Shown piece by piece: positions 33,984 through 42,823 of a DNA stretch of 64,000 bases (position 1 is its first letter; each line of letters opens with the position of its first letter). A program made the position numbers and the translations under genes. The notes under the pieces are model-generated. The model was not told where the DNA came from. It did not search any database and saw nothing but the letters and a program-made list of their open reading frames with translations. This stretch comes from Liquorilactobacillus sicerae (GTDB taxonomy: Bacteria > Bacillota > Bacilli > Lactobacillales > Lactobacillaceae), in NCBI RefSeq assembly GCF_029916425.1, contig NZ_JAHAVQ010000011.1, forward strand, positions 1 through 64,000, written 5' to 3'.

Positions 33984-35801
33984 TTATTCAACTGTTACAC
34001 TTTTAGCTAAGTTTCGTGGTTTGTCAACATCATAACCTCGCTGTAAACTTGCATAATATGCTAATAATTGACAAGGGACAATTGCAACCAGCGGCGTCAA
34101 CAATGGATGAACATCTGGTAAAATAATTTGATCACCAGCGACAGCTAAAGAATGACTGGCAATGTAGACAACCTTTGCTCCCCGAGCAATAACTTCTTGG
34201 GCATTGCTGCGAGTATGCTTGGCAGTGTTGGCATCAGTGATTACAGCAACAACTGGCGTCCCTTCTTCGATCAAAGCAATCGTCCCGTGTTTTAATTCGC
34301 CGGAGGCAAAACCTTCAGTCTGAATATAAGAAACTTCTTTTAATTTTAAAGCAGCTTCTTGAACTATATCATAGTCAATTGCTCTGCCAATGTAAAATGC
34401 ATTGCGAGTTGTTTTTAAAACCTCCGCGGCAATTTTTTCAATTTCTTTTTTGCCATCAACTAAAGATTGCATTCCATTTGCGACAATTGTTAGTTCCTTT
34501 GCAACATCAAAACTCCGCGCTGTTTCAAAGCCCCGAAGTTCGCCTAAAGCTTTTGCCACCAAAGCTTCAACTGCAATTTGGGCAGTATAAGCCTTGGTTG
34601 ATGCTACAGCAATTTCTGGGCCAGCGTAAAGTAATAGCGTGTATGTTGCTTCACGAGAAAGGGTAGAATTTTCAACATTTGTAATCGTTAAACTTGGATA
34701 TCGATGTGCATTGATTTGAGTCAATACTTGGCGACTATCGGCCGTTTCACCACTTTGCGATAATAAAATGAAGAATGGTTTTTTCGATAACAATGGTGGA
34801 TTGTAACCAAACTCAGAGGCTAAGTGGACTTCGGTCGGAATTTGAGTAATTTTCTCAAACAATTCTTTACCAACTAAACCAGCATGATAACTAGTTCCAG
34901 CAGCCACGATGTAAATGCGATCTGCTTGATGCAAGCCTTGTAATATCTTTGTGTTAATTTTAACTGAACCATCTTTGGCTACGTAATGTTCAATTAATTT
35001 ACGCATAACAGCTGGCTGCTCATCGATTTCTTTTAACATATAGTATGGATAAGCACCTTTTTCAGCTGCTGAAGCATCAGTTGCTACATGAAACGGCTGA
35101 CGTTCAATTTTATTTCCAGCAGCATCTTCAATTGCAATGCTGTCCGGTTTGACAACTACAATTTCACCATCTAGCAACTCAACAAAATCATGTGTGTAAT
35201 TAAGCATCGCAACTGCATCGCTGCAAACAACATTAAAACCATCAGCAACTCCAAGTAATAATGGACTCTTATTCTTAGCAACATACAAAGTATCCGGTTC
35301 TTGATTATCCATCAGCAGGAATGAATATGAAGAACTTTCATCAATCAAACTCAAAGTTTTTTTAAAAGCTGCTTTAGTTGTCAAACCAGTCTGAGCAAAT
35401 TTAGCAACCAATTGCACAATAACCTCGGTGTCCGTTTCACTCTTGAATTCAACATCACTTAAGTATTCTGCTTTCAATTGAGCAAAATTGCCAATGACGC
35501 CATTATGAACAAGGTAATATCTTCCATCAGCCGAAACATGAGGATGAGCATTAGCCTTGCTTGGTTCCCCATGAGTTGCCCAACGCGTATGACCAATACC
35601 CGTTGATCCATGTATATCTGACGTAATTTCAGCTTCAAGATCACTGATCCGTCCCTTTTCTTTGACTAGATACTCCTTACCATCTTGAGCATTAACATAA
35701 ATTCCAGCTGAATCGTACCCACGATACTCCAAACGTTTCAATCCAGTTAATAAAATTTGAACCGCATTTTGATTGCCAGTAACTCCAACTATTCCACACA
35801 T
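33984..35801 (-). CDS. glmS: Glutamine-fructose-6-phosphate aminotransferase
   Basis: A 605-residue enzyme making glucosamine-6-phosphate for wall and polysaccharide precursors. The N-terminal glutaminase starts MCGIVGVTG with Cys as nucleophile after Met removal, and has TRWATHGEPSKANAHPHVS. Two SIS isomerase domains include AAGTSYHAG, LSQSGETADS and TEGFASGELKHGTIALIEEGTPV; the C-terminus ends KPRNLAKSVTVE. The strong promoter and NagR-like operators lie upstream. No glmS ribozyme is present. Confidence 0.97.
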   Translation of the reverse strand: MCGIVGVTGNQNAVQILLTGLKRLEYRGYDSAGIYVNAQDGKEYLVKEKGRISDLEAEITSDIHGSTGIGHTRWATHGEPSKANAHPHVSADGRYYLVHNGVIGNFAQLKAEYLSDVEFKSETDTEVIVQLVAKFAQTGLTTKAAFKKTLSLIDESSSYSFLLMDNQEPDTLYVAKNKSPLLLGVADGFNVVCSDAVAMLNYTHDFVELLDGEIVVVKPDSIAIEDAAGNKIERQPFHVATDASAAEKGAYPYYMLKEIDEQPAVMRKLIEHYVAKDGSVKINTKILQGLHQADRIYIVAAGTSYHAGLVGKELFEKITQIPTEVHLASEFGYNPPLLSKKPFFILLSQSGETADSRQVLTQINAHRYPSLTITNVENSTLSREATYTLLLYAGPEIAVASTKAYTAQIAVEALVAKALGELRGFETARSFDVAKELTIVANGMQSLVDGKKEIEKIAAEVLKTTRNAFYIGRAIDYDIVQEAALKLKEVSYIQTEGFASGELKHGTIALIEEGTPVVAVITDANTAKHTRSNAQEVIARGAKVVYIASHSLAVAGDQIILPDVHPLLTPLVAIVPCQLLAYYASLQRGYDVDKPRNLAKSVTVE

Positions 35802-35852
35802 AAAGCCAATACCAACCTTTCAAAATTATTGCCATTTTAAAGTTATTTCATG

Positions 35853-35868
35853 ATTGGTCTATATCAAA
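35853..35868 (-). promoter_or_regulatory. Candidate NagR/YvoA (GntR) operator in the glmS leader
   Basis: ATTGGTCTATATCAAA (reverse TTTGATATAGACCAAT) resembles the dre-type operator of NagR. Downstream of the glmS -10, it could be a roadblock site responsive to glucosamine-6-phosphate. Confidence 0.6.
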
Positions 35869-35895
35869 ATTCTGTTTTAATTAGACTTCTATTGT

Positions 35896-35924
35896 AATAT
35901 AGTCCTTTGTTATAAGCGTGTCAA
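35896..35924 (-). promoter_or_regulatory. glmS promoter
   Basis: TTGACA (35919-35924), 17 bases, TATATT (35896-35901) on the minus strand, about 95 bases before the glmS start. Confidence 0.8.
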
Positions 35925-35949
35925 CACTTTATTACAAAATTATTTCACA

Positions 35950-35996
35950 AATTGGTATATGCTAAGATATTGAGCACTGGCTTTAACTATACCAAT
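35950..35996. promoter_or_regulatory. Two further NagR-like half operators
   Basis: AATTGGTATATGCTAAG (35950-35966) and AACTATACCAAT (35985-35996) carry the ATTGGTATA arm in opposite orientation. They lie upstream of the glmS promoter and may cooperate with the site at 35853. The rest of 35802-36106 shows only AT-rich sequence and the GT8 promoter region. Confidence 0.5.
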
Positions 35997-36106
35997 CATG
36001 AGTTGGTTTAAAGGTTAAGTTAGGCAAGATTAAATTTAAAAATTATCATTTTGAAATCCATTCTATGCTAAAATTAAAGTAAACAATTAAAACTTGAGGG
36101 GTAGTC

Positions 36107-36931
36107 ATGGAAACAATTAATTTACTTTTTTCAATTGATGATCGATTCGCTAAACAGCTGAAAACACTTCTATTTTCGATTAAATTAAATACCCCAAATA
36201 AAGAATTCCATATTTTCATTTTGCAAAAAAAAATGCACCAACAAAATAAAAATGAAATTCAAAAATTTTGTAATTTTTTAGACATCAAGTGCAATTGGCT
36301 AGTGATCAAAAAAGAAAAATTCCACCATGCACCAAAAACAAAGCGTTATCCAGAAGCAATCTACTATCGTTTGTTAGCTCAAAATTACTTACCCAAAGAA
36401 ATTGAAAAGATAATTTATTTGGATGCCGATATTTTATGTATTAATGATCTAAGCAAATTATTTCAGCTTGATATTGATGATTATCTTTATGCTGCTGCGA
36501 GTCATTCCCAATTAACCAATTTTACCAATGTTGTTAACAAGGTTCGTTTGAAGATGTATGAAGCAGAGGAATATTACAATTCAGGGGTATTACTGATCAA
36601 TGTTCCTAAAGCCCGCCAAGAAATCAAATCTAATGAACTAGAAAAATTTGTTGAAAAGAATAGTGCGGCTTTGTTATTGCCAGATCAAGACATTTTAAAT
36701 TCTTTATATGCGAGTGAAATTTATTCACTTCCTGATCAAGTTTATAATTATGATGCCAGAAAATCACTGATTTATGAAATGATCAGTTCAGGAGTTTGGG
36801 ATCTCGACTGGGTAATTAAACATACCGTTTTTTTGCATTTTTGTGGTCGTGACAAACCCTGGAAAAAAGATTATCGTTCTAAATTTGCCCTGTTATACAA
36901 ACACTATGCACATTTGGCTGCCCAAATTTAG
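36107..36931 (+). CDS. Family 8 glycosyltransferase
   Basis: A 274-residue GT8-type enzyme (galactosyl- or glucosyltransferase of the LgtC/general stress protein A type). Conserved segments are INLLFSIDDRFAKQLKTLLFSI, YYRLLAQNYLPKEIEKIIYLDADIL with the metal DxD at 106-108, YYNSGVLLINVPKAR, LLPDQDILN and FLHFCGRDKPW. No membrane segment. The ATG follows GAGGGG. It converges on the membrane gene at 36928 with stop codons overlapping. A role in glycosylating wall polymers or surface proteins is likely, target unknown. Confidence 0.88.
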   Translation: METINLLFSIDDRFAKQLKTLLFSIKLNTPNKEFHIFILQKKMHQQNKNEIQKFCNFLDIKCNWLVIKKEKFHHAPKTKRYPEAIYYRLLAQNYLPKEIEKIIYLDADILCINDLSKLFQLDIDDYLYAAASHSQLTNFTNVVNKVRLKMYEAEEYYNSGVLLINVPKARQEIKSNELEKFVEKNSAALLLPDQDILNSLYASEIYSLPDQVYNYDARKSLIYEMISSGVWDLDWVIKHTVFLHFCGRDKPWKKDYRSKFALLYKHYAHLAAQI

Positions 36932-38106
36932 CTTTTGTGACTAAATACTCTAACTTGCAATGAATTATCATTAGTTGTCCCAGTTAATTGTTGCAGCTGC
37001 TGTAGCAATAGAATCAGCCAGCCAAAAACTAAAATAAAATCAATCAGTTCGTAAGCTGTTAGCGATAAATAACCGACTACTTGAAAGAGGATAGTACTAA
37101 TAACTAATATTCCAGCAGTTATGTAGGAAAGTTGACGAAAACGCTTGGGACTTTCAGGCAATAGAAAGTTAACTGAGAGAACAATAATAATCAACACTCG
37201 AATCATTAGAGTAGCTGCATCTGTATGTAGTCGATGCAATAGGCCAGCATCATTAGCAAAAACTCCGACCCCCCCCAAACTGATAGCAAATAATATCAAG
37301 AGGATCCGCAAAGCCAATAGACGATAGTCATGAGGGTACTTTTCTTTTAAAGAGGAAAATAAGAAATCCGTCAGGGCCAAAAACAATAAACTTGAAACAA
37401 TTAAGGTCAAATTAAATTGCCAACTGTTACTAGCATAATTCGTTCCCAAATAACTTATATTATATAACCACCAGCGCTTATTACTATTAGTGACCATTGA
37501 AACCAAAGCACCACTAATAATTACCGTAATCAATAACTTAAAAATTGAATCCGGGGAAAGCGTCTCAACTGCATAAAACATGGCAAAGTTCGTTACAATA
37601 TTAAATAAAAGAAAAATAAATGAAGCTGTCCAAAGGTCAAAGGAAGTACCCTTAAAAATCATTCCTAATAACCAAAAAAAAGCCAATAAGGCCAGTCCCA
37701 AAATAACTGCAAATGAAATGTTAATGGTTAACAAACTCCGCCAATAAAGCTTTTTTCCTAACCATTGTTGAATTTGCTGGTGATTCTTCAAATAAAGTAT
37801 ACAAAATAGCAAAGAACCACAGCTTGTTCCAGCGATGATCGTCCAACTTGCGATTGAGTCAATTCCTGACAAAGCGATTAGGTATTCATGCCTACTATAA
37901 AAATAGCTACAAAACACCAAAGACATGATTAATGAAGGTAATAAAAACCACCGCCAAGTTGAACTATCAGTAAAAAAGTATTTTCGAATAACTGCTAAAT
38001 TGGTTGGATGATTAGGGCTAAAATCGATTTTTAATTGTGTCCCATCTTTTAAGTTGAGTTCCTTTAATTTTTCTTGATCAATAACTAATTTCCCCTGGTT
38101 CTTCAA
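36928..38106 (-). CDS. Multi-pass membrane protein with AbrB-like N-terminal segment
   Basis: A 392-residue protein with about ten helices from residue 53 on, of no family I can name. The cytosolic N-terminus (KLVIDQEKLKELNLKDGTQLKIDF) resembles the swapped-hairpin AbrB/SpoVT pattern seen in antitoxins, here fused to a membrane domain. Start TTG at 38106 follows AAGGG by eight bases. It sits 29 bases after the AI-2E-type gene and may share a transcript with it. Confidence 0.65.
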   Translation of the reverse strand: MKNQGKLVIDQEKLKELNLKDGTQLKIDFSPNHPTNLAVIRKYFFTDSSTWRWFLLPSLIMSLVFCSYFYSRHEYLIALSGIDSIASWTIIAGTSCGSLLFCILYLKNHQQIQQWLGKKLYWRSLLTINISFAVILGLALLAFFWLLGMIFKGTSFDLWTASFIFLLFNIVTNFAMFYAVETLSPDSIFKLLITVIISGALVSMVTNSNKRWWLYNISYLGTNYASNSWQFNLTLIVSSLLFLALTDFLFSSLKEKYPHDYRLLALRILLILFAISLGGVGVFANDAGLLHRLHTDAATLMIRVLIIIVLSVNFLLPESPKRFRQLSYITAGILVISTILFQVVGYLSLTAYELIDFILVFGWLILLLQQLQQLTGTTNDNSLQVRVFSHKS

Positions 38107-38135
38107 CTAATCTACCCTTCTTTCCAACTTAAAAA

Positions 38136-39305
38136 TCACTTTTTCAAATATTTATCCTTACTAAAATCTGTTTCTTCATAATAACCACTTTCCCCAAAAA
38201 ATCGATTATAGCGTCGCTTAAAACGCCGAAACAAATAAATCACCATCACTTTTAACAAACAATAAAATGGGATGCCGAAAATCACTCCAACGATCCCTAA
38301 AAGATCACCCATTACTAACAAAACCAACAAAACAGTTACCGGGTGAAGCTGAAGATTATCGCCCATGACACGTGGAACAATAAACTGACCATGTAAAAAT
38401 TGAACCACAAACCAAGCAATAGCAAATTTAATAGCCATCCAAGTCGACATCTGAAATGCAATAATAATTCCTGGTAAAAATGCAATAAATGAACCTACAT
38501 AAGGGATAATGCTAAAAATACCAGCTGCTAAAGCGACAATGCCAGAATAATTTAAACCAATCAATAAAAACGTTGGAAAATACATAATACCTAAAATCAA
38601 AGAGGCAACAATTTGCCCCTTTAAATAACCACCAATTTGTTGATCAGCTATTTTACCAATCTCTTGAAAATCATCACGGAAAATTGGGGGCATCAGACTT
38701 TTAATATATTTAAAAAAATGTTCCTTATCCTTTAATAGGAAAAATGCAATAATTGGACCGGTAAAAACCGTAATCAAAATTGTCGAAATCGTTGAAAAGA
38801 AGCTGCTAAAGCTATTAATTCCTTGTTGCAAATATTGTTCAATGTAGCTATTGATCTTTGAGCCGGAAATGTCAATTGAATCAATCGATTGGCTGATTTC
38901 TTTTGAGAAAGGCAGGCTTGATATAAAAGCTTCTCCTTTCTTTTGAAACTCACTAATCATTTTGGGAAACTGTCGTAAAAGATCTTCCATCTGGTTTTGA
39001 ACCATGAGGACAATTTCAACTCCTAATAGAGCCAATACGCCTAATAGCACACAATAAATAACTGTTACAGTCCATTTACGTGTTAAGTGTTTTCCCAATC
39101 GATCGACCAATGGATTTAATAAATAATATAAGACAATTCCCAAGATTAACGGAGGAAGCAAATCACTTAAAATTACCATTATTGGATCAAAAATAAATTT
39201 TACTTTGTAAAAAATCCAGATGACAATTCCTGCCATTGCCATCAGCAATAAAGTATACAATGAATCATTAGCACCTAGGAACTTGATCCATTTACTAACT
39301 TTCAC
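38136..39305 (-). CDS. AI-2E family (PerM/YdbI-type) transporter
   Basis: A 389-residue membrane protein with about eight helices: an N-terminal pair, a long cytosolic or extracellular stretch (about 80-190), then paired C-terminal helices including VALAAGIFSIIPYVGSFIAFLPG and GDNLQLHPVTVLLVLLVMGDLLGIVGVIFGIPFY, diagnostic of the AI-2E/PerM family. Some members export AI-2 or act as sodium-proton exchangers. The GTG at 39305 is chosen because AGGAGG lies nine bases upstream; a longer start would overlap it. Confidence 0.88.
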   Translation of the reverse strand: MKVSKWIKFLGANDSLYTLLLMAMAGIVIWIFYKVKFIFDPIMVILSDLLPPLILGIVLYYLLNPLVDRLGKHLTRKWTVTVIYCVLLGVLALLGVEIVLMVQNQMEDLLRQFPKMISEFQKKGEAFISSLPFSKEISQSIDSIDISGSKINSYIEQYLQQGINSFSSFFSTISTILITVFTGPIIAFFLLKDKEHFFKYIKSLMPPIFRDDFQEIGKIADQQIGGYLKGQIVASLILGIMYFPTFLLIGLNYSGIVALAAGIFSIIPYVGSFIAFLPGIIIAFQMSTWMAIKFAIAWFVVQFLHGQFIVPRVMGDNLQLHPVTVLLVLLVMGDLLGIVGVIFGIPFYCLLKVMVIYLFRRFKRRYNRFFGESGYYEETDFSKDKYLKK

Positions 39306-39334
39306 GAGAGTCTTCCTCCTGTCCAAATAATAAA

Positions 39335-39526
39335 TTATTTATGATCATCAGTAAAAGTTGAAATCAATAAAATGATCGTCATAATAAATGCGAACCCAAA
39401 GCAAGCAATATCTCCGAAAATTACCATTTGTAGCGGAAAACCCCAAGAAAGTCCTAAAAAAATAACCACCATCAAGCTTAACGCAATGATAATCAAAATC
39501 GCATATAGTTTCTGAATTGCAGACAA
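39335..39526 (-). CDS. Small two-helix membrane protein
   Basis: A 63-residue protein with two hydrophobic helices (about 6-28 and 33-56) and a short charged tail. Start TTG is eight bases after GGAGG. It precedes the AI-2E family gene by 29 bases and is likely in the same operon. No family recognised. Confidence 0.65.
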   Translation of the reverse strand: MSAIQKLYAILIIIALSLMVVIFLGLSWGFPLQMVIFGDIACFGFAFIMTIILLISTFTDDHK

Positions 39527-39624
39527 ATTAAGTTCCTCCGATTTACAAGTTAATTTAATTGTCTACTAAATCTTATTTTTTTGCAAGGTATCACTGTTGA
39601 TAAAGTCAATTGGAATCGTTTGCT

Positions 39625-40236
39625 TTAATTATCCTTTGGCGGCGAATTAGGCGGAAAAATAATTAAACTAATCTCAAACCAAGCAATCGCCAGCAAAACT
39701 CCACCAAGAATATCGGAGAAATAATGCGCCTGTAAATATAGGCGCGATAAAATGACCAAGAAAACCATTAGAATTGCTAATAACTCAAATAGTCTGTAAA
39801 GTCTTACTCGACTATGCTCCAGCCAGTAAACCATCATTAACGTTGCAAGCGTAATTTCAAAAGTATGGGCACTTGGAAAACTATAACCAGCGACTGTTTT
39901 TAAAGGATCAACAGGACGTGATCTCTGAAATATCAACTTGATTATTTCCATGAAAACATAGCCTCCAATGACTGTCCAGCAAAAAGATTTAAAAGGATAA
40001 AAATCATCTTTTCTTAAAATACAAAAAAATCCCCAACTATAAATAATTACCAAGATTGGGTTAAAAATCTTAGCAATTATAATAAAAAAAACCGACAATT
40101 GACTATTGACCATATTTCTGAAAAAGTTACTGATAATTAAATCATTCTGAATAATCAGTAATTGTCGATCACTGATCAATGCGCCTAGGATAATAAAAGC
40201 CATTGTTGCAATAATTACGATAACTAATCTTTTCAT
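39625..40236 (-). CDS. PAP2-family phosphatase
   Basis: A 203-residue membrane phosphatase with six helices. The three-part active site is visible: KLIFQRSRPVDP, YSFPSAHTFEITL and SRLYLQAHYFSDILGG, containing the catalytic His residues. Such enzymes dephosphorylate undecaprenyl pyrophosphate or phosphatidic acid derivatives. Monocistronic. Lipid-carrier recycling is the most likely role, as inference. Confidence 0.9.
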   Translation of the reverse strand: MKRLVIVIIATMAFIILGALISDRQLLIIQNDLIISNFFRNMVNSQLSVFFIIIAKIFNPILVIIYSWGFFCILRKDDFYPFKSFCWTVIGGYVFMEIIKLIFQRSRPVDPLKTVAGYSFPSAHTFEITLATLMMVYWLEHSRVRLYRLFELLAILMVFLVILSRLYLQAHYFSDILGGVLLAIAWFEISLIIFPPNSPPKDN

Positions 40237-40250
40237 TATGTCGCTTTAAA

Positions 40251-40279
40251 AAAGAAGACTGGGAAAATTTTCCTCAGCC
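40251..40279 (-). terminator. Terminator downstream of the ABC exporter operon
   Basis: On the minus strand GGCTGAGGAAAATTTTCC and CAGTC form a stem with one mismatch, followed by TTCTTTTTT. Confidence 0.7.
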
Positions 40280-40342
40280 TTACAAACCTTTCATAAAATA
40301 TAATTATCAATCATTTATTTTGAGATGATATTTTAACAATTT

Positions 40343-41116
40343 TTAAACATTCCGTCGCTGAAAGACAAAATAACCTAATGCTAAAAAGATTACTAGATAG
40401 ACTAAGTTTCCGATGACCATTTGTTGAGTTGAAAGCAAGGTCACGGTTTTAGCAGTCGGTTCCAATAACTGTGTTGATAAGTTCATCATGTTGAATGGGT
40501 TCCATTTCAACCATTCCCACTTACTCATCAGTAAGAACATAACGCTTGAAATTAAATTAGTAGCAAAATAGCCGACAATTCCGACCGTGATTGCAGCCCC
40601 ATTGCTCTTGAAAATATTAGCTAAGAGAAATACCAAGCTCAGTAGAAGCCAGAGTGTCATAAAGCTTCCTAAAAAACCTAAGAACATAATCTTCAGATAC
40701 GACATATGGTTAGCATAAATTGCCGTAAATTTAAAAGTTGAATTAAATAAAGTAACTTTTAAAAGTAAAGAAATCACGAAAGTCATAATATAATAGTATA
40801 ACGAGTACAAAAAAACCGTTAACCATTTACTAATTAAAATCTGTCCTCGATAATAACGTCGGTATAATAGCTCTTTAATTGTACCATGTTGAAATTCCAT
40901 GGCAATAATTGAAGCAGCCGCAGCAATCAAAACAAACAAACTCCACATCAATCCACCAAATCCATCTAGAACAGCAGATGCAGGATCAAATAAATCTGAT
41001 TTGCTTTTGACCAAGATAGCTGTGCCAATCATAATAACTAACTGGATCACTGTTAAAATCAAAGTACTTCTTTTATGAAGCAACTTATAAATCTCCTGTT
41101 TAACTAATGTAATCAT
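40343..41116 (-). CDS. ABC-2 type permease subunit
   Basis: A 257-residue membrane protein with six helices: LVKQEIYKLLHKRSTLIL start, AMEFQHGTIKELLYRRYYRGQILISKW after helix 2, and a C-terminal helix ending YFVFQRRNV. This is the BcrB/YtrF-like permease of an exporter with the ATPase immediately upstream (five bases apart). Such systems export peptides, lantibiotics or lipids, or give immunity. The ATG at 41116 has GGAG upstream. Confidence 0.85.
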   Translation of the reverse strand: MITLVKQEIYKLLHKRSTLILTVIQLVIMIGTAILVKSKSDLFDPASAVLDGFGGLMWSLFVLIAAAASIIAMEFQHGTIKELLYRRYYRGQILISKWLTVFLYSLYYYIMTFVISLLLKVTLFNSTFKFTAIYANHMSYLKIMFLGFLGSFMTLWLLLSLVFLLANIFKSNGAAITVGIVGYFATNLISSVMFLLMSKWEWLKWNPFNMMNLSTQLLEPTAKTVTLLSTQQMVIGNLVYLVIFLALGYFVFQRRNV

Positions 41117-41121
41117 CAAAT

Positions 41122-42045
41122 TTACTCCTTTACTTGTGAATCTTGTTCATGTTTGCCTAAAATATTCAACAGTGATGTTTCCAAATCGTTTTGCTGATGC
41201 GCTACATCAACCAAATTGATTTGCTGAGCACTCAGAATTTGAACTAATTTAGCCAACTGATTGGGTTCACTTTGTTCAATTTTCAGTTGATCTTTAATTA
41301 CTTCCAGGTGGTAACCAGCGACTTGTAAGGCCTCAGCTGCTTTGATATTGTCATCGGTTTTTAAAAGAATGAATTTTTGATCAGCAGTTGCCAAATCAGC
41401 CATTTTGGCTTGTTTGATAATTTTTCCTTGATCGATTACTATTACTTCATCAACAATTTTTTCTAATTCGCTCAAAATATGACTCGAAACCAAAAAACTA
41501 GTGCCTTTTTTAGCCTGCGAAATAATCAAATCACGTAAATCTTTAGTTGCTTGTGGATCTAATCCATTCATTGGTTCATCCAAAATCACTAATTGTGGAT
41601 CATTCAGCAGAGCTAGTGCAATTCCCAACTTTTGTTTCATTCCTAATGAGTAGTTCTTAGCTTTTTGATTAATGTAACTATCAATTTTTAATGTTTCAAT
41701 GATCTGTTGAATTCGTGATTGCTTTTGGGGGCCATCATTTGCAAAAAGCTCCAAATGTTGATAACCAGTCAAAAATGGATACAACCCTGGATACTCGATC
41801 AAAGCTCCAACTTTGTCTAACACTCGATGGCTAGTCATAGTTACCGGCTGGCCTTGAATCACAACTTGACCACTTTCCCATGAAAACAAACCTAAAACAG
41901 CTTTCATAATCGTTGTTTTTCCTGCGCCATTTGGTCCTACTAAACCAACTACTTCTCCGGGTTGTACATTGAAAGAAACATCTTTGAGTACATGCTTTTT
42001 CCCAAAAGATTTATTCAAATTGGTAACAGTTAAAATATCTCCCAT
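41122..42045 (-). CDS. ABC transporter ATP-binding protein (BcrA-like)
   Basis: A 307-residue ATPase. Walker A is GPNGAGKTT, the signature is YSLGMKQKLGIA, and Walker B is LVILDEPMNGLDPQ, with the H-loop in VSSHILSEL. The extra C-terminal about 80 residues are typical of BcrA/CcmA-type exporter ATPases. It pairs with the permease at 40343 to make a two-gene exporter. The ATG follows AAGGAG. Confidence 0.92.
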   Translation of the reverse strand: MGDILTVTNLNKSFGKKHVLKDVSFNVQPGEVVGLVGPNGAGKTTIMKAVLGLFSWESGQVVIQGQPVTMTSHRVLDKVGALIEYPGLYPFLTGYQHLELFANDGPQKQSRIQQIIETLKIDSYINQKAKNYSLGMKQKLGIALALLNDPQLVILDEPMNGLDPQATKDLRDLIISQAKKGTSFLVSSHILSELEKIVDEVIVIDQGKIIKQAKMADLATADQKFILLKTDDNIKAAEALQVAGYHLEVIKDQLKIEQSEPNQLAKLVQILSAQQINLVDVAHQQNDLETSLLNILGKHEQDSQVKE

Positions 42046-42259
42046 ATTTAATAAACTCCTTTAAAATTACCTGACTACTTAAATAAGTTTAGCAGCATCT
42101 AAACAGTTTAAGTACAGTCTACCATGAAATTTAAAAAAACCCTAACAAAGCCGAATCCAGTTCAAAGGAGAACTAGCTATTTAAAGACCTTGCTTTGTAA
42201 AAGTTACTTTAATTAATATTATTGCTTATGCTGAATCTTTCATAAGCCGACAGTTAGCT

Positions 42260-42679
42260 CTAAATGTTTTCGATTTTAAAATCAAATAGAATTTCTGGAT
42301 CTAATGATGAATGGACCGTACAGTATTTAATCACCGAGTTGATAAAAGTTCTTTCTTTCTTAGGATCTAAAGCTGTTCGCAAATAAAAATGGACGTTGAT
42401 TGCTGCAACTTTGGAAGTCTTATCAGCAAATCGTTTAACTTTTCCAGTCGTGATGATTTCAAACTTCTCTAGCTTGATTTCTGGATGATTCTTGGCGATG
42501 CTTTCAGCTGTAATTGCCAAACAACTATTGAGTGCCATTAACAAATATTGAACTGGATTTGGTGCAGCTGCTGTTCCCCCAGCTCGCACCGGTTCATCTG
42601 CTAAAAGCGTATACTCTCCAGTTTGGGAACGAACCTGATAACCAATCTGTTTTAGTATGGATTTCACTTCATAAGCCAT
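42260..42679 (-). CDS. OsmC-family peroxidase-like protein
   Basis: A 139-residue protein with the OsmC/Ohr fold. The first conserved Cys is in LMALNSCLAITAE and the second in KYCTVHSSL, matching the two redox cysteines of the family. Proteins of this YhfA-like branch are linked to organic-peroxide or sulfur-compound handling. The ATG at 42679 follows GGAAG. It stands between ABC and oxidoreductase genes, with a separate transcript likely. Confidence 0.85.
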   Translation of the reverse strand: MAYEVKSILKQIGYQVRSQTGEYTLLADEPVRAGGTAAAPNPVQYLLMALNSCLAITAESIAKNHPEIKLEKFEIITTGKVKRFADKTSKVAAINVHFYLRTALDPKKERTFINSVIKYCTVHSSLDPEILFDFKIENI

Positions 42680-42746
42680 AAACAATTCTTCCTTTCTAAA
42701 TTATTGCTATTTGCAAACTATTACTAATATTAAAATTGCAACTAAC

Positions 42747-42780
42747 AACAAAGCTGTTTCAAAAGCAAAATAGCTTTGTT
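42747..42780. terminator. Terminator hairpin between OsmC and oxidoreductase genes
   Basis: AACAAAGCT / AGCTTTGTT nine-pair stem with a 16-base loop. The tail is only moderately T-rich. Confidence 0.55.
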
Positions 42781-42823
42781 TCACATTAATCTAATGAATT
42801 ATTAGCTGCTGCTTTCATTTTGA

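Noticed and set aside
33984-36106. glmS ribozyme upstream of glmS
   Set aside because: The leader is short and AT-rich and lacks the conserved ribozyme core; operators fit better.
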